A stretch of DNA of 64,000 bases from Bacillota bacterium (GTDB lineage Bacteria; Bacillota; Clostridia; Lachnospirales; Lachnospiraceae): positions 1 to 64,000 of the forward strand of contig JAEWYQ010000004.1 in assembly GCA_023395555.1 (NCBI GenBank), written 5' to 3'. A program made the position numbers and the translations under genes. Below, one piece after another: positions 17,127 to 26,067 of this stretch. Position 1 is the first letter of the stretch. Every line of letters starts with the position of its first letter. The notes beneath the pieces were generated by a model. It searched no databases. It was given only the letters and a program-made list of their open reading frames with translations, and had not been told where the DNA came from.

Positions 17127-18737
17127 ATGACAAAATACATTTTTGTAACAGGCGGAGTGGTATCCGGCCTTGGAAAGGGAATTACCGCCGCGTCACTGGG
17201 CCGGCTCTTAAAGCAGAGGGGCTTAAAGGTGGTGGCGCAGAAGCTGGATCCCTATATGAATGTTGATCCCGGCACCATGAGCCCGTTTCAGCACGGGGAG
17301 GTATTTGTCACCGACGACGGTGCGGAAACGGATCTTGATCTTGGGCATTATGAACGGTTTATCGATGAGAATCTAACCAAGCTCTCCAATCTCACCTCGG
17401 GCATGGTGTATTGGAATGTATTAAACCGGGAACGAACCGGCGGTTATCTGGGCGAGACGGTACAGGTGATTCCCCATATTACGGGAGAAATCAAGGATTT
17501 CATTTACAAAGGCGCTAAAAATAGCGGAGCCGGCATATTGATTACGGAAATCGGCGGCACCACCGGCGATATTGAAAGCCAACCGTTTTTGGAAGCGATC
17601 CGTCAGATTTCCCTTGAGGTAGGGCATGAAAATTGCCTGTTTATCCACGTAACCCTGGTTCCGTACCTGAAGGGCTCCGACGAACACAAATCTAAGCCCA
17701 CCCAGCACTCGGTGAAAGAGCTGCGTTCCATGGGCATCTCCCCTAATATTATTATCGCCAGAGCTGATGTGCCCCTGGATGAGGGCATTAAAGCGAAGAT
17801 CTCCCTCTTCTGCAATGTGAAGCCCGATTGCGTCATTGAGAATCTGACCGTGTCCTGCCTGTACGAGGCACCTCTTATGCTGCATGAAAACGGGCTGGAT
17901 CATGTGGTCTGCCGGGAGCTTTCTCTTGATACTCCCGAACCGGATCTGCGGGAATGGAGAACCATGACTGCAAAGGCCACCGCGAGAAAGGAAGATGTAA
18001 CTATCGCCATTGTAGGTAAATATGTACGGCTCCATGATGCATACCTCTCCATCATAGAGAGCCTGAACCATGCCGGATACGAGACCGGAAGCAAGGTGAA
18101 CCTCCGCTGGGTTGACAGTGAGGAGGTAACCCCCTCCAATGCAGGGGATCTGCTGGGGGGAAGCCAGGGCATCATCGTACCGGGCGGCTTCGGTGACCGG
18201 GGTACCGAAGGAAAGATCACAGCCTGCCAATATGCAAGAGAACACAAAATACCCTTCTTAGGTATCTGTCTCGGCCTTCAGATAGCTGTCATTGAATTTG
18301 CCCGCCATGTCTGTGCCTTAACCGACGCCCACTCCGGCGAATTCAAGGAGACGGCTTTGCACCGCGTGATTGATATCATGCCGGAGCAGGCCGGAGTGAC
18401 ACAAAAAGGCGGAACCATGCGCCTCGGCGCCTATCCTTGCAGCACGGTGTCAGGCACCCTGCTGCACAATCTGTATGCCTCCGATGAGATCAGCGAACGC
18501 CACCGCCACCGTTTTGAGGTGAACAACGAGTACCGGGATATTCTGGCGAAAAACGGCCTGTGTCTCAGCGGCACCTCGCCGGACGGAAGGCTGGTGGAAG
18601 CCGTGGAGCTGCCGAAGGAGGCCCATCCCTTCTACATCGGCGTGCAGTTTCACCCGGAATTCAAAAGCCGTCCGGACAAACCCCATCCCTTGTTCCTTGG
18701 ACTTCTCCGGGCCGCCTTAAACATAAAAAACCAGTAA
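17127..18737 (+). CDS. pyrG: CTP synthase
   Basis: Product of 536 residues, the usual length. The N-terminal synthetase domain begins [16 protein letters not shown] (P-loop), and the C-terminal glutamine amidotransferase has Cys381 in G-I-C-L-G-L-Q and a closing H-P-E. It aminates UTP to CTP with glutamine and ATP. The ATG at 17127 is chosen because it starts the conserved domain and has AGAAGGTG just upstream; an upstream in-frame ATG at 17082 overlaps the end of carB-dapF and is unlikely. It is the third gene of the carA-carB/dapF-pyrG unit, so two pyrimidine steps that use glutamine are co-transcribed. Confidence 0.95.
   Translation: MTKYIFVTGGVVSGLGKGITAASLGRLLKQRGLKVVAQKLDPYMNVDPGTMSPFQHGEVFVTDDGAETDLDLGHYERFIDENLTKLSNLTSGMVYWNVLNRERTGGYLGETVQVIPHITGEIKDFIYKGAKNSGAGILITEIGGTTGDIESQPFLEAIRQISLEVGHENCLFIHVTLVPYLKGSDEHKSKPTQHSVKELRSMGISPNIIIARADVPLDEGIKAKISLFCNVKPDCVIENLTVSCLYEAPLMLHENGLDHVVCRELSLDTPEPDLREWRTMTAKATARKEDVTIAIVGKYVRLHDAYLSIIESLNHAGYETGSKVNLRWVDSEEVTPSNAGDLLGGSQGIIVPGGFGDRGTEGKITACQYAREHKIPFLGICLGLQIAVIEFARHVCALTDAHSGEFKETALHRVIDIMPEQAGVTQKGGTMRLGAYPCSTVSGTLLHNLYASDEISERHRHRFEVNNEYRDILAKNGLCLSGTSPDGRLVEAVELPKEAHPFYIGVQFHPEFKSRPDKPHPLFLGLLRAALNIKNQ
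18446..18458 (+). repeat. GGTGTCAGGCACC, copy 2 (inside pyrG)
   Basis: Identical to the intergenic copies at 4893 and 59545. Here it is in frame and encodes T-V-S-G-T at a place where pyrG sequence is variable. Confidence 0.5.
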
Positions 18738-18758
18738 TCCAAAAAAGGAAATAAAAAA

Positions 18759-18802
18759 GGAAAGCATATTTCTGGCCGAACCATGGCAAGGGTATGCTTT
18801 CC
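18759..18802 (+). terminator. terminator after pyrG
   Basis: GGAAAGCATA (18759-18768) pairs perfectly with TATGCTTTCC (18793-18802) around a 24-base loop, followed by a T-rich stretch. It would also serve the GH8 pseudogene from the other side. Confidence 0.55.
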
Positions 18803-18913
18803 TCTTAATATGATTTTCTTACAATGCGGCCTTCTCAGTATGGCTCCTGCAATACGGCCTTCCTTTCAATATAACATTTCTCTCAATATAATCTTCCGGA
18901 TCATATCATTTCT

Positions 18914-19527
18914 TTACCAAATTCTATAATTCCCGCTCAATGCCAGATATGCAAACACATACAGGCAATTATCATAATACCTTCGCTCACCCTTGCGCAT
19001 GGGCTGGTCCCAGAACCTCTGTGCCCACTCCCTTGCCAGCCGGCCCGCTTCCGACAGCTCAGAGCTGTCCAAACGTTCCTGAATGGCCAGGGTTCCCTGG
19101 GCAGTCGTTGCCAGAATAGCAACCGGATGCAGGGCCTCCTTTTCCAACGGGGTTCCGTCCACTTCAAAGATCAGATACGGGTTCTCCCGATGTACCGCAC
19201 CAAGAGTGTACTGCAGTCTCTCAACGGCAATTCTCTGCCCCTCATCCACACCGCACCATTCGTAATCCAAACCGATATTGGCAATTGTGCGGTAGGCATC
19301 GCTATAGAACCAGTCATGACGTTCCCCGGACCAGCGAAGGGGCCTCCTCATAGGACCACAATGCAAAGAGCTCATAGAAATGGGGAAGATGATAGGAGGG
19401 ATCGGTAAAGTCGATGCCGGGAACAAACAAAATCTGCAATCTGTTCCAGCCTTTCGGCAATCTCTTCCTCCGTCTTGCCCAGTTCCAGAAATACATTGCG
19501 ATAATACTGCCTATCCCTCATTTCCAT
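18914..19527 (-). pseudogene. GH8 reducing-end xylosidase (Rex-like), decayed
   Basis: Three reading frames carry consecutive pieces of one GH8 reducing-end xylose-releasing exo-oligoxylanase. The first, from ATG 19527 with a GGGGAG site, has [15 protein letters not shown]. The second has [19 protein letters not shown] (about 19420-19340). The third has F-Y-S-D-A-Y-R-T-I-A-N-I-G-L-D-Y-E-W and runs to the family's C-terminus L-S-G-N-Y-R-I-W. From memory of intact homologues (about 380 residues) roughly 150 residues are missing at the first junction and about 50 at the second. The parent enzyme trims xylose from the reducing end of xylooligosaccharides, matching the GH3 and GH51 genes nearby. 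Confidence 0.8.
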
Positions 19528-19559
19528 TGCTCTCCCCATTCCTTCGTATTGTAAATTTT

Positions 19560-20459
19560 CTATGCTTCCACCCTATTTCCGCCGTTTCGTTTTGCCTCTT
19601 GAAGCTTCTGATTCGCTTTCTTAACGAGTTCCTCCACGGTAAAGCCCAGCTCCGGAATCACGGAAGCCGCACCAAAGCTGACGGTAATAGGAATTTTTGC
19701 TTCCTCGCATTGGATCACCACCTTCTCCAGGCTTGTCCTGATCTTCTCCGCCATCTCCATGGCAAAGCCGAGAGGCGCTCCCGGCAGACAGACCAGAAAT
19801 TCCTGGCTGCCGTAACGCGCCGCCCAGTCATTGTCCCGTTTCAGACTGCTCTTCAGAAGCTCCCCAACCTTCTTCAGCACACAGTTCCCCGCCGATTTCC
19901 CGTAGGTCTCCCTGATGTCCTCGAAGGAATCAATATCCGCCATGATAACCGATATGCTGCAGCTGGTCAGATTTGCATTGACCAGATCAATCGGAAGCTT
20001 CTCCTCCAGATAGCCCCGGTTATAGAGGCCGGTCAGGGAATCCTTGCGCGCTATGTAGTTCAGATTGCTCAATACTGCATATAGCTCACTGTTTAAGCCA
20101 CCCTCGTTGAGATTGTTGAGATTCACGCTGATGCTGTCCGTGGCATTCTTAATCAGCTCCAGTACCATCTTCTGGTCAGAAAACTCGATGGGAATGGCAG
20201 TTACCAGATATATCTCATTCATGTTATATTCCAGCTTTATAAAAGTCCTCTGCTCCCGGTAGGACTGCATGGAGATACAATTTTCACATGCTTCCTCCCT
20301 GCTCCAGAAATCATAGCATCGGATTCCAGAATCAAGGGGGGTGTTCTCCTGAATATAAATCATCCTATTTTTCACCGGGTCTACAATCCGGACATTATCA
20401 TAAGCATTGGAAAGAATGTTTATCTTATCCAAGACCTCATTTATTTCCTGGTCATACAT
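19560..20459 (-). CDS. GGDEF-domain protein with degenerate signature
   Basis: Product of 299 residues. Residues 1-125 are a PAS-like sensor segment with cysteines in R-C-Y-D-F-W and A-C-E-N-C-I. Residues 140-299 are a GGDEF fold (D-S-L-T-G-L-Y-N-R at the start, M-A-D-I-D-S-F at the metal site). The signature loop reads R-Y-G-S-Q-E-F instead of G-G-D/E-E-F, so the acidic residue needed for GTP-Mg chemistry is replaced by Gln; it may bind but not make c-di-GMP. The ATG at 20459 has GGGTGG seven bases upstream; a longer frame starts without a site. It follows the glycogen operon in the same direction after a 237-base gap. Confidence 0.85.
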   Translation of the reverse strand: MYDQEINEVLDKINILSNAYDNVRIVDPVKNRMIYIQENTPLDSGIRCYDFWSREEACENCISMQSYREQRTFIKLEYNMNEIYLVTAIPIEFSDQKMVLELIKNATDSISVNLNNLNEGGLNSELYAVLSNLNYIARKDSLTGLYNRGYLEEKLPIDLVNANLTSCSISVIMADIDSFEDIRETYGKSAGNCVLKKVGELLKSSLKRDNDWAARYGSQEFLVCLPGAPLGFAMEMAEKIRTSLEKVVIQCEEAKIPITVSFGAASVIPELGFTVEELVKKANQKLQEAKRNGGNRVEA

Positions 20460-20598
20460 TGTTATTCCACCCTTCTGCAGTGCGAAAATCAAATGCTCTT
20501 CTGCCTCCGATAAAATCGCTTATTTTTTCTTTATATTAACAGATAAACCTAGATATGTCAAAAGCATACAAACAAGGCATTCTTTGCAATCAGATATA

Positions 20599-20668
20599 GG
20601 ACTGCTGCAAACAACAAGCCGGCCGCGTGATGAGCCGCTCTTATGTTGAATAAATACTGCAGCAGTCC
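20599..20668. repeat. 11-bp inverted repeat with structured interior
   Basis: GGACTGCTGCA (20599-20609) and TGCAGCAGTCC (20658-20668) enclose 48 bases that hold a second GC-rich stem (AGC-CGGC with GCC-GCT). It lies after glgA2 and about 140 bases before the GGDEF gene start, both on the minus strand. It may be the glycogen operon terminator, though no T tract follows, or a leader element. Confidence 0.45.
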
Positions 20669-20696
20669 CATATTTTACAAACACAAGACCAATATT

Positions 20697-22103
20697 TTAC
20701 CCCCTGCTGTCCTGAGTACAGGCGGGGTCTGAAAACAGTTCTTCGTAATACTTTCCGTATTCTCTGATGCTTCGCTGCCAGGAGACGTCATAGTCCATAC
20801 AATTCTTCACATATCCGCTCCAGGCAGAAGTTCCATATGCCTCCAGCGCCCGGCTCAAAGCCTCCTTCAGGGCCTGTCCGCTCTGTTTCCGGACAGAAAA
20901 GCCGTTATTCGCAAAGTCTTTTAATCCGCCCGCCGGATATACCACCGGCACCGCCCCATAACGCATGGCATAAAGCGACCCCAGACTGCAGGGCTCATGC
21001 CGGAAAGGCATAAGATAAATATCCGCACCGGCATAGATTCTCTTTGCCTTGTCCGGGCTGTATTGGCAGTCCACAGCAACACTTCCGGAATAACCTGCGG
21101 TAACCCCCTTCAAAAGTTCTTGATAATAGGAAGAATCAGAACCTCCGGTTCCCAGAATCACCAGTTGGATTCTGCTAAAATCAAGAAAGCTGATCACGTT
21201 TAACAGAGCATCGATTCCTTCCGAATCCTCCAGCCGGGTTATCATCGCAGCCAAAGGGCGGTCATCCTCCGGGAGGCTGTAATGCTGCCGCAGCGACCCC
21301 CGGTTCCTCTTCTTAAGCTCCCATCCATCCCGGTCATAGGGATATTCTACCTGTCCCCCGGCCTCCGGATCATAGTCCCTCACATCAATTCCATGGGAAA
21401 TACCCACCATGGGATGCTTGCGCTGCTTCAGCAGCGGTGTCATTCCACACCCCAGCTCCGGCTGCATAAGCTCTTCACAATAGCCTGCGCTTACCGTCGT
21501 CAGCAGATCCGCATATAGAATTCCCGCTTTCATAAAGTTCAGCCCCTCCGGCCCTCCAAGAAAATACTGCTCCGCCGCAGTCAGCTTGACCGCCAGACAG
21601 GAGGCCGGGATGCCCCCCTGATAGGATATATTATGAACCGTGTACACGGTTTTAATCTTCGGGAACTCCTTCTTCAGCAGAAGGGGCAGCATCCCGGTAT
21701 GCCAGTCATTAACATGGACAAGCTCCGGCAGGTACGGGAGCCTGCGTATCAGCTCCAGCACCGCCTTGCAGAAGAAAAAGAATCTAAGCCCGTCATCCTC
21801 ATACCCATAGATTTGATCCCGGTAAAAATACCGGTCGCAGGTGATAAAATAGGTCTGTATATCCCCTGAAGCCTCTGTCTTAACCACGCAGGTATCAAAG
21901 CCCTGTCCCATTTCCACAGGATAATCCATCCGGTAGCACAGGTCTGCGCCCGTGGATTTGTAACAGGGCATAACCCGGCTCACCTCATAGTCCCCATATT
22001 CCGCCAAACTCTTTGAAAAGTCCCTTCCAACCTCCCCCAGACCTCCCTCGCTGGCATAGGGGGCAAGCTCTGCCGTCACATAGAGCAGCTGTCTCTTCTT
22101 CAT
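20697..22103 (-). CDS. glycogen synthase paralogue lacking key lysines
   Basis: Product of 468 residues with the two-Rossmann GT5 layout of GlgA (N-D-W-H-T-G-M near 135, E-P-C-S-L-G-S-L near 380). Two features of GlgA are missing. The N-terminal K-x-G-G-L loop, whose lysine contacts ADP-glucose, is S-E-G-G-L, and the S-R-L-x-x-Q-K-G motif is T-R-L-E-D-S-E-G. It starts in a 4-base ATGA overlap with the upstream glgA, so the two are translationally coupled. It may be inactive, regulatory, or use another donor or acceptor. As last gene of the operon it probably works with the canonical GlgA. Confidence 0.85.
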   Translation of the reverse strand: MKKRQLLYVTAELAPYASEGGLGEVGRDFSKSLAEYGDYEVSRVMPCYKSTGADLCYRMDYPVEMGQGFDTCVVKTEASGDIQTYFITCDRYFYRDQIYGYEDDGLRFFFFCKAVLELIRRLPYLPELVHVNDWHTGMLPLLLKKEFPKIKTVYTVHNISYQGGIPASCLAVKLTAAEQYFLGGPEGLNFMKAGILYADLLTTVSAGYCEELMQPELGCGMTPLLKQRKHPMVGISHGIDVRDYDPEAGGQVEYPYDRDGWELKKRNRGSLRQHYSLPEDDRPLAAMITRLEDSEGIDALLNVISFLDFSRIQLVILGTGGSDSSYYQELLKGVTAGYSGSVAVDCQYSPDKAKRIYAGADIYLMPFRHEPCSLGSLYAMRYGAVPVVYPAGGLKDFANNGFSVRKQSGQALKEALSRALEAYGTSAWSGYVKNCMDYDVSWQRSIREYGKYYEELFSDPACTQDSRG

Positions 22104-23614
22104 TCTAACTCCCCATATAACTCCATATATTTGCCCGCCGGCACCTCCCAGCTGTTATTGCAGGACATGGCAGCCTTCATCAATTTGACACGCAGGGTCT
22201 TCTTACGGTAGATGCCCAGCGCCCTCTGGATTGTATAAAGCATATCGTGTGCATTATAATTGGTAAAGCTGAAACCATTGCCCTCTCCTGTCACTTCATT
22301 ATAGGACTGGACCGTGTCCCGCAGGCCGCCGGTCTCCCGGACGATGGGCAGGGTTCCGTAACGCATGCTGATCAGCTGGCCCAATCCGCAGGGTTCAAAG
22401 AGGGAGGGCATCAAAAAGAAGTCGGAGGCCGCATAGATTCTCTGTGCCCTGGGATCGCTGTAGGCTATCTTTACCGCAACGCTTCCCGGATACCGGTCTA
22501 CGGCATTTTTAAATAATTCTTCATATTTTCTATCGCCGCTTCCCAGAATTACAAACTGGACGCCTTCCTTCATGATCTCGTCAAAGACGCATTCAATCAG
22601 CGCCAGCCCCTTCTGATCCGTCAGCCGGGAGACCAGACCGATCATGGGAAGCTCCTCGTCCACCGTCAGACCCAGCCGTTTCTGCAGCTCCGTCTTATTC
22701 TGCTTCTTTTCCCGGATGGTAGACTTGGTATAATTATGATAGATAAAGGGATCTGTCTTCGGATTGAAGGCCTCGTAGTCAATGCCGTTGACAATTCCTC
22801 TCAGCTCCTGTTCCCTGGCCTTCAGCAATCCATCCATACGCTCCCCGTAATAAGGATCTTTGATCTCCTGGGCATAGGATTCGCTCACTGTTGTGATCCG
22901 GTGGGAATAGGTCAGCCCGCCCTTCATAAAGCTGGCGGCCCCATAGAACTCCAGCTTATCCGGAGTAAAGTATTCCTCCCCCAGTCCGAACCATTCCTTC
23001 ATCTCAGAAACTCCGCAGACTCCCTGGAATTTAAGGTTATGAATGGTGAAAACCGTCTTAATGTTCCGGTATTGCTCCAGGCCCCGGTACTGTGACTCCA
23101 GCAGCACCGGAATCATTCCCGTCTGCCAGTCATGGCAATGCAGAACATCCGGTATGAAATCCAGATAGGGAAGAACCTCCAGCACGGCCCGGCAAAAGAA
23201 TGCAAAACGCTCCTCATCATCCCCATAACCATAGCAGCTGTCCCGTTTAAAATAGAATTCATTATCAATAAAATAATAAGTAACGCCCCGATACTCCGTC
23301 TGCTCTATTCCGCAATACAAGCTGCGCCAGCCCAGCCTTACATAAATCTCACCTATATGCCGGAGAACCAGATCCTGTTCCCACAAGAACTCGGACAAAG
23401 ACGCCCTGTCTTCCGTCTCCTCCAGCTCCCCTGTTGCCTCATCCCTTACAATCCTTTTGGATTTGCCTGCATATTCATATTTGGGCATAATCACCCGGAC
23501 ATCCGCACCCAGCTGTTTTAACGCCTGGGGCAGTCCCCCGATTACATCGGCCAAGCCTCCCGTTTTTGCAAAGGGGCTGGCTTCCGATGCTGCCATTAAA
23601 ATTTTATTCATCAT
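22100..23614 (-). CDS. glgA: glycogen (starch) synthase, ADP-glucose type
   Basis: Product of 504 residues, GT5 family. It has the complete donor-binding motifs F-A-K-T-G-G-L-A-D-V at residues 15-24 and S-R-L-T-D-Q-K-G-L near 317, plus E-P-C-G-L-G-Q-L. It transfers glucose from ADP-glucose to the non-reducing ends of alpha-1,4-glucan. AGGGAA is seven bases upstream of the ATG. The start overlaps the glgD stop by four bases, and the stop overlaps the next paralogue by four, so three genes are translated as a chain. Confidence 0.94.
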   Translation of the reverse strand: MMNKILMAASEASPFAKTGGLADVIGGLPQALKQLGADVRVIMPKYEYAGKSKRIVRDEATGELEETEDRASLSEFLWEQDLVLRHIGEIYVRLGWRSLYCGIEQTEYRGVTYYFIDNEFYFKRDSCYGYGDDEERFAFFCRAVLEVLPYLDFIPDVLHCHDWQTGMIPVLLESQYRGLEQYRNIKTVFTIHNLKFQGVCGVSEMKEWFGLGEEYFTPDKLEFYGAASFMKGGLTYSHRITTVSESYAQEIKDPYYGERMDGLLKAREQELRGIVNGIDYEAFNPKTDPFIYHNYTKSTIREKKQNKTELQKRLGLTVDEELPMIGLVSRLTDQKGLALIECVFDEIMKEGVQFVILGSGDRKYEELFKNAVDRYPGSVAVKIAYSDPRAQRIYAASDFFLMPSLFEPCGLGQLISMRYGTLPIVRETGGLRDTVQSYNEVTGEGNGFSFTNYNAHDMLYTIQRALGIYRKKTLRVKLMKAAMSCNNSWEVPAGKYMELYGELE

Positions 23615-24732
23615 ATCACGGTTCCCTTTCTAATCACCACCGGATAGCATTCCTGCCCTACCAGATGCTTTCCTTTGCGGACAATAACTTCCTTATCCAG
23701 AATCACATTCTCCAGCACGACCCTTTCCTGAATCTCCGCATCCTGCATGATCACACTGTTCTTCACAACAACTCCTTCTGCGATTTTCACTCCCCGGAAC
23801 AGAACACAGTTCTCCACCTGTCCGTTGATCACACAGCCATCGGCCACCAGAGAATTCTCCGCCTTGGCATTCATGCCGTATTTGGCGGGAACCTCATCCC
23901 TTACCTTGGTATAGACCAGGCCGGAATCATGGAACAGCTCGTAGAAATTCTCCGGCTTCACCAGCTCCAGATTATGCTTAAAATAAGACTGGATATTATC
24001 CATGTTGGCCAGATAACCGTCATAGGGATATCCGTATATCTTCAGCTTATTCAGGTTCCGTCTCAGCGCGTCCTTGATGAAATCAAACCTTCCCCTTGCC
24101 TCACACTCATCCACCAGATACTCAAACAGTCTTTTCTCGATGATATACATTTCCATACACAGCTTGTTGGAGACGGGGTTGGTGGGATTCACCTCCAGGT
24201 CGGTAATCCGGTTGTCACCGTCGGTATTAATAATCGTATGCTTGGACAGCAATTCCTTATCCGCCTTTTTCATTTCCTTGTAGATTATGGTAATATCCGC
24301 GTTATTGGCCTTATGAAACTCCATGGCTCCGTAGTAATTCAGATTGCACACCATGGAACTGCCGGATAGAACCACATATTTCTGAGGACTCTTGCGGATA
24401 TAGGACATATTGCTGTGAAAAGCCTCAATATCCCCCCGGTACCAGCCCCGGTTCTCATGGCTGACATAGGGCGGAAGAATGAACAAGCCGCCTTTCTTCC
24501 GGTCCAGATCCCAGGGTTGGCCGGTATCCAGATGATCCATCAGGGAGTGGTAATTGTTCTGTGTGATGATTCCCACATTATTAATTCCCGAATTCACCAT
24601 ATTCGATAAAATGAAATCTATAATACGGTATCTTCCCCCAAAGGGCAGCGCCGCAACGGACCGCTTCAGTGTAAGCTCCTGCAGGCTCACATTGCTGTCT
24701 CCGGTATAAATAATTCCCATTGTGTCTCTCAT
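23611..24732 (-). CDS. glgD: glucose-1-phosphate adenylyltransferase regulatory subunit
   Basis: Product of 373 residues. It has the nucleotidyltransferase fold and C-terminal left-handed beta-helix hexapeptides of GlgC relatives. The N-terminus (M-G-I-I-Y-T-G-D-S-N) lacks the G-G-x-G-T/S-R-L loop that binds ATP, the mark of GlgD proteins. In Firmicutes GlgD associates with GlgC and raises its activity while having little of its own. GGAGG is four bases before the ATG at 24732; the internal ATG (M-G-I-I) is too far from it. It overlaps glgA by four bases. Confidence 0.92.
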   Translation of the reverse strand: MRDTMGIIYTGDSNVSLQELTLKRSVAALPFGGRYRIIDFILSNMVNSGINNVGIITQNNYHSLMDHLDTGQPWDLDRKKGGLFILPPYVSHENRGWYRGDIEAFHSNMSYIRKSPQKYVVLSGSSMVCNLNYYGAMEFHKANNADITIIYKEMKKADKELLSKHTIINTDGDNRITDLEVNPTNPVSNKLCMEMYIIEKRLFEYLVDECEARGRFDFIKDALRRNLNKLKIYGYPYDGYLANMDNIQSYFKHNLELVKPENFYELFHDSGLVYTKVRDEVPAKYGMNAKAENSLVADGCVINGQVENCVLFRGVKIAEGVVVKNSVIMQDAEIQERVVLENVILDKEVIVRKGKHLVGQECYPVVIRKGTVI

Positions 24733-24818
24733 AAATCCTCCATTCTGCCATTTTTTACAGCATTCTTTATTCTTCTGATCAAAATACTATTCTAAGATGC
24801 CGCATTTTCCCATCCTTT

Positions 24819-26054
24819 TCACACTACGGCCTGATAAGACTGGTAATTATCCGCATCAATCATGCTTCCCTGCTCCAGACGGAAGCCGGAGGCAATCACC
24901 AGATTTTCCCCAACCACGGTAATCTCTCCCTGATTTTCTCCCTGCTCCGTCCCGATATCCGGCTTCATGGAACAACCGATGCTGCAATTGTCTCCAATCA
25001 CTGTGTTCTCGGCAATAATAGCGTTTTCGATCACCGTATTCTCTCCGATCTTTACATTGGGCATAAGAATGGAGTTGCTGATTTTGCTGCCCCGTCCTAC
25101 GGTTACACCGGCAAACAGCACGGAATGATTCACATCCCCGTATATAATTCCGCCCTCCGTTATGATACAGCGCTTTACATTGGCTCCCATGGCAATAAAA
25201 TGAGGCGGTTCCACCGGATTCCTGGAATAGATCTTCCATCCGGTATCATAAAGATCCAGTTCGGGCTCCTCTTCCAACAGATCCATATTGGCTTCCCACA
25301 GGCTCTGGATGGTTCCCACATCCCTCCAGTAGCCCTTGAAGGGATAGGCGTACATGCGCTCCCCCTCCTTCAGCATCTTCGGGATGATATCCTTTCCAAA
25401 ATCATTATGGGAGCCGGGAGTGTTCATATCCTCCACCAGATAATGCCTCAGCTTCTTCCAGCTGAATATGTAAATTCCCATGGACGCCTTGTTGCTGATG
25501 GGCTTTTTAGGCTTCTCCACGAATTCATAGATTTTATCGTCCTCCCCCGTGTTCATGATACCGAAACGGCTGGCATCCTCCCACGGCACCTCTAGAATCG
25601 CGATGGTAACATCCGCCTTCTTCTCCTCATGGTAGCTCAGCATGGCGTTATAATCCATCTTGTAGATCTGGTCACCGGAAAGGATCAGAACGTATTCGGG
25701 ATCATAGGCTTCTATGTATTCAATATTCTGACAAATGGCATTGGCCGTGCCGGAATACCATTCCCCGACGGTCTGCTTCATATAGGGAGGAAGAATGGTA
25801 ACGCCGCCGTTGAGACGGTCCAGATCCCAGGGCTGGCCTATTCCGATATAGGAATTTAATTTTAAGGGCTTATACTGGGTCAGAACCCCAATCGTATCGA
25901 TGCCCGAATTCGTACAATTGCTGAGGGGAAAATCAATGATTCTATATTTTCCTCCGAACGGAACCGCAGGCTTTGCAGTGTTTTTCGTCAGTACTCCCAA
26001 TCTGCTTCCCTGCCCTCCCGCGAGCAGCATGGCCACACATTTTTTTGTTACCAT
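24819..26054 (-). CDS. glgC: glucose-1-phosphate adenylyltransferase
   Basis: Product of 411 residues. It makes ADP-glucose from glucose-1-phosphate and ATP, the committed step of glycogen synthesis. The ATP loop L-A-G-G-Q-G-S-R-L is at residues 11-19, with [11 protein letters not shown] next. The sugar-phosphate site F-V-E-K-P is near 175, and the C-terminal half is a beta-helix with repeated I-G-E-N-T-V-I hexapeptides. The start has AAGGAGG upstream. It follows glgB by 13 bases and precedes glgD by 86. Confidence 0.95.
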   Translation of the reverse strand: MVTKKCVAMLLAGGQGSRLGVLTKNTAKPAVPFGGKYRIIDFPLSNCTNSGIDTIGVLTQYKPLKLNSYIGIGQPWDLDRLNGGVTILPPYMKQTVGEWYSGTANAICQNIEYIEAYDPEYVLILSGDQIYKMDYNAMLSYHEEKKADVTIAILEVPWEDASRFGIMNTGEDDKIYEFVEKPKKPISNKASMGIYIFSWKKLRHYLVEDMNTPGSHNDFGKDIIPKMLKEGERMYAYPFKGYWRDVGTIQSLWEANMDLLEEEPELDLYDTGWKIYSRNPVEPPHFIAMGANVKRCIITEGGIIYGDVNHSVLFAGVTVGRGSKISNSILMPNVKIGENTVIENAIIAENTVIGDNCSIGCSMKPDIGTEQGENQGEITVVGENLVIASGFRLEQGSMIDADNYQSYQAVV

Positions 26055-26067
26055 AACAAGTCCTCCT

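Noticed and set aside
20590..20670. c-di-GMP riboswitch upstream of the GGDEF gene
   Set aside because: The inverted repeat is there, but the conserved GEMM core bases were not recognised, so it is listed only as a repeat.
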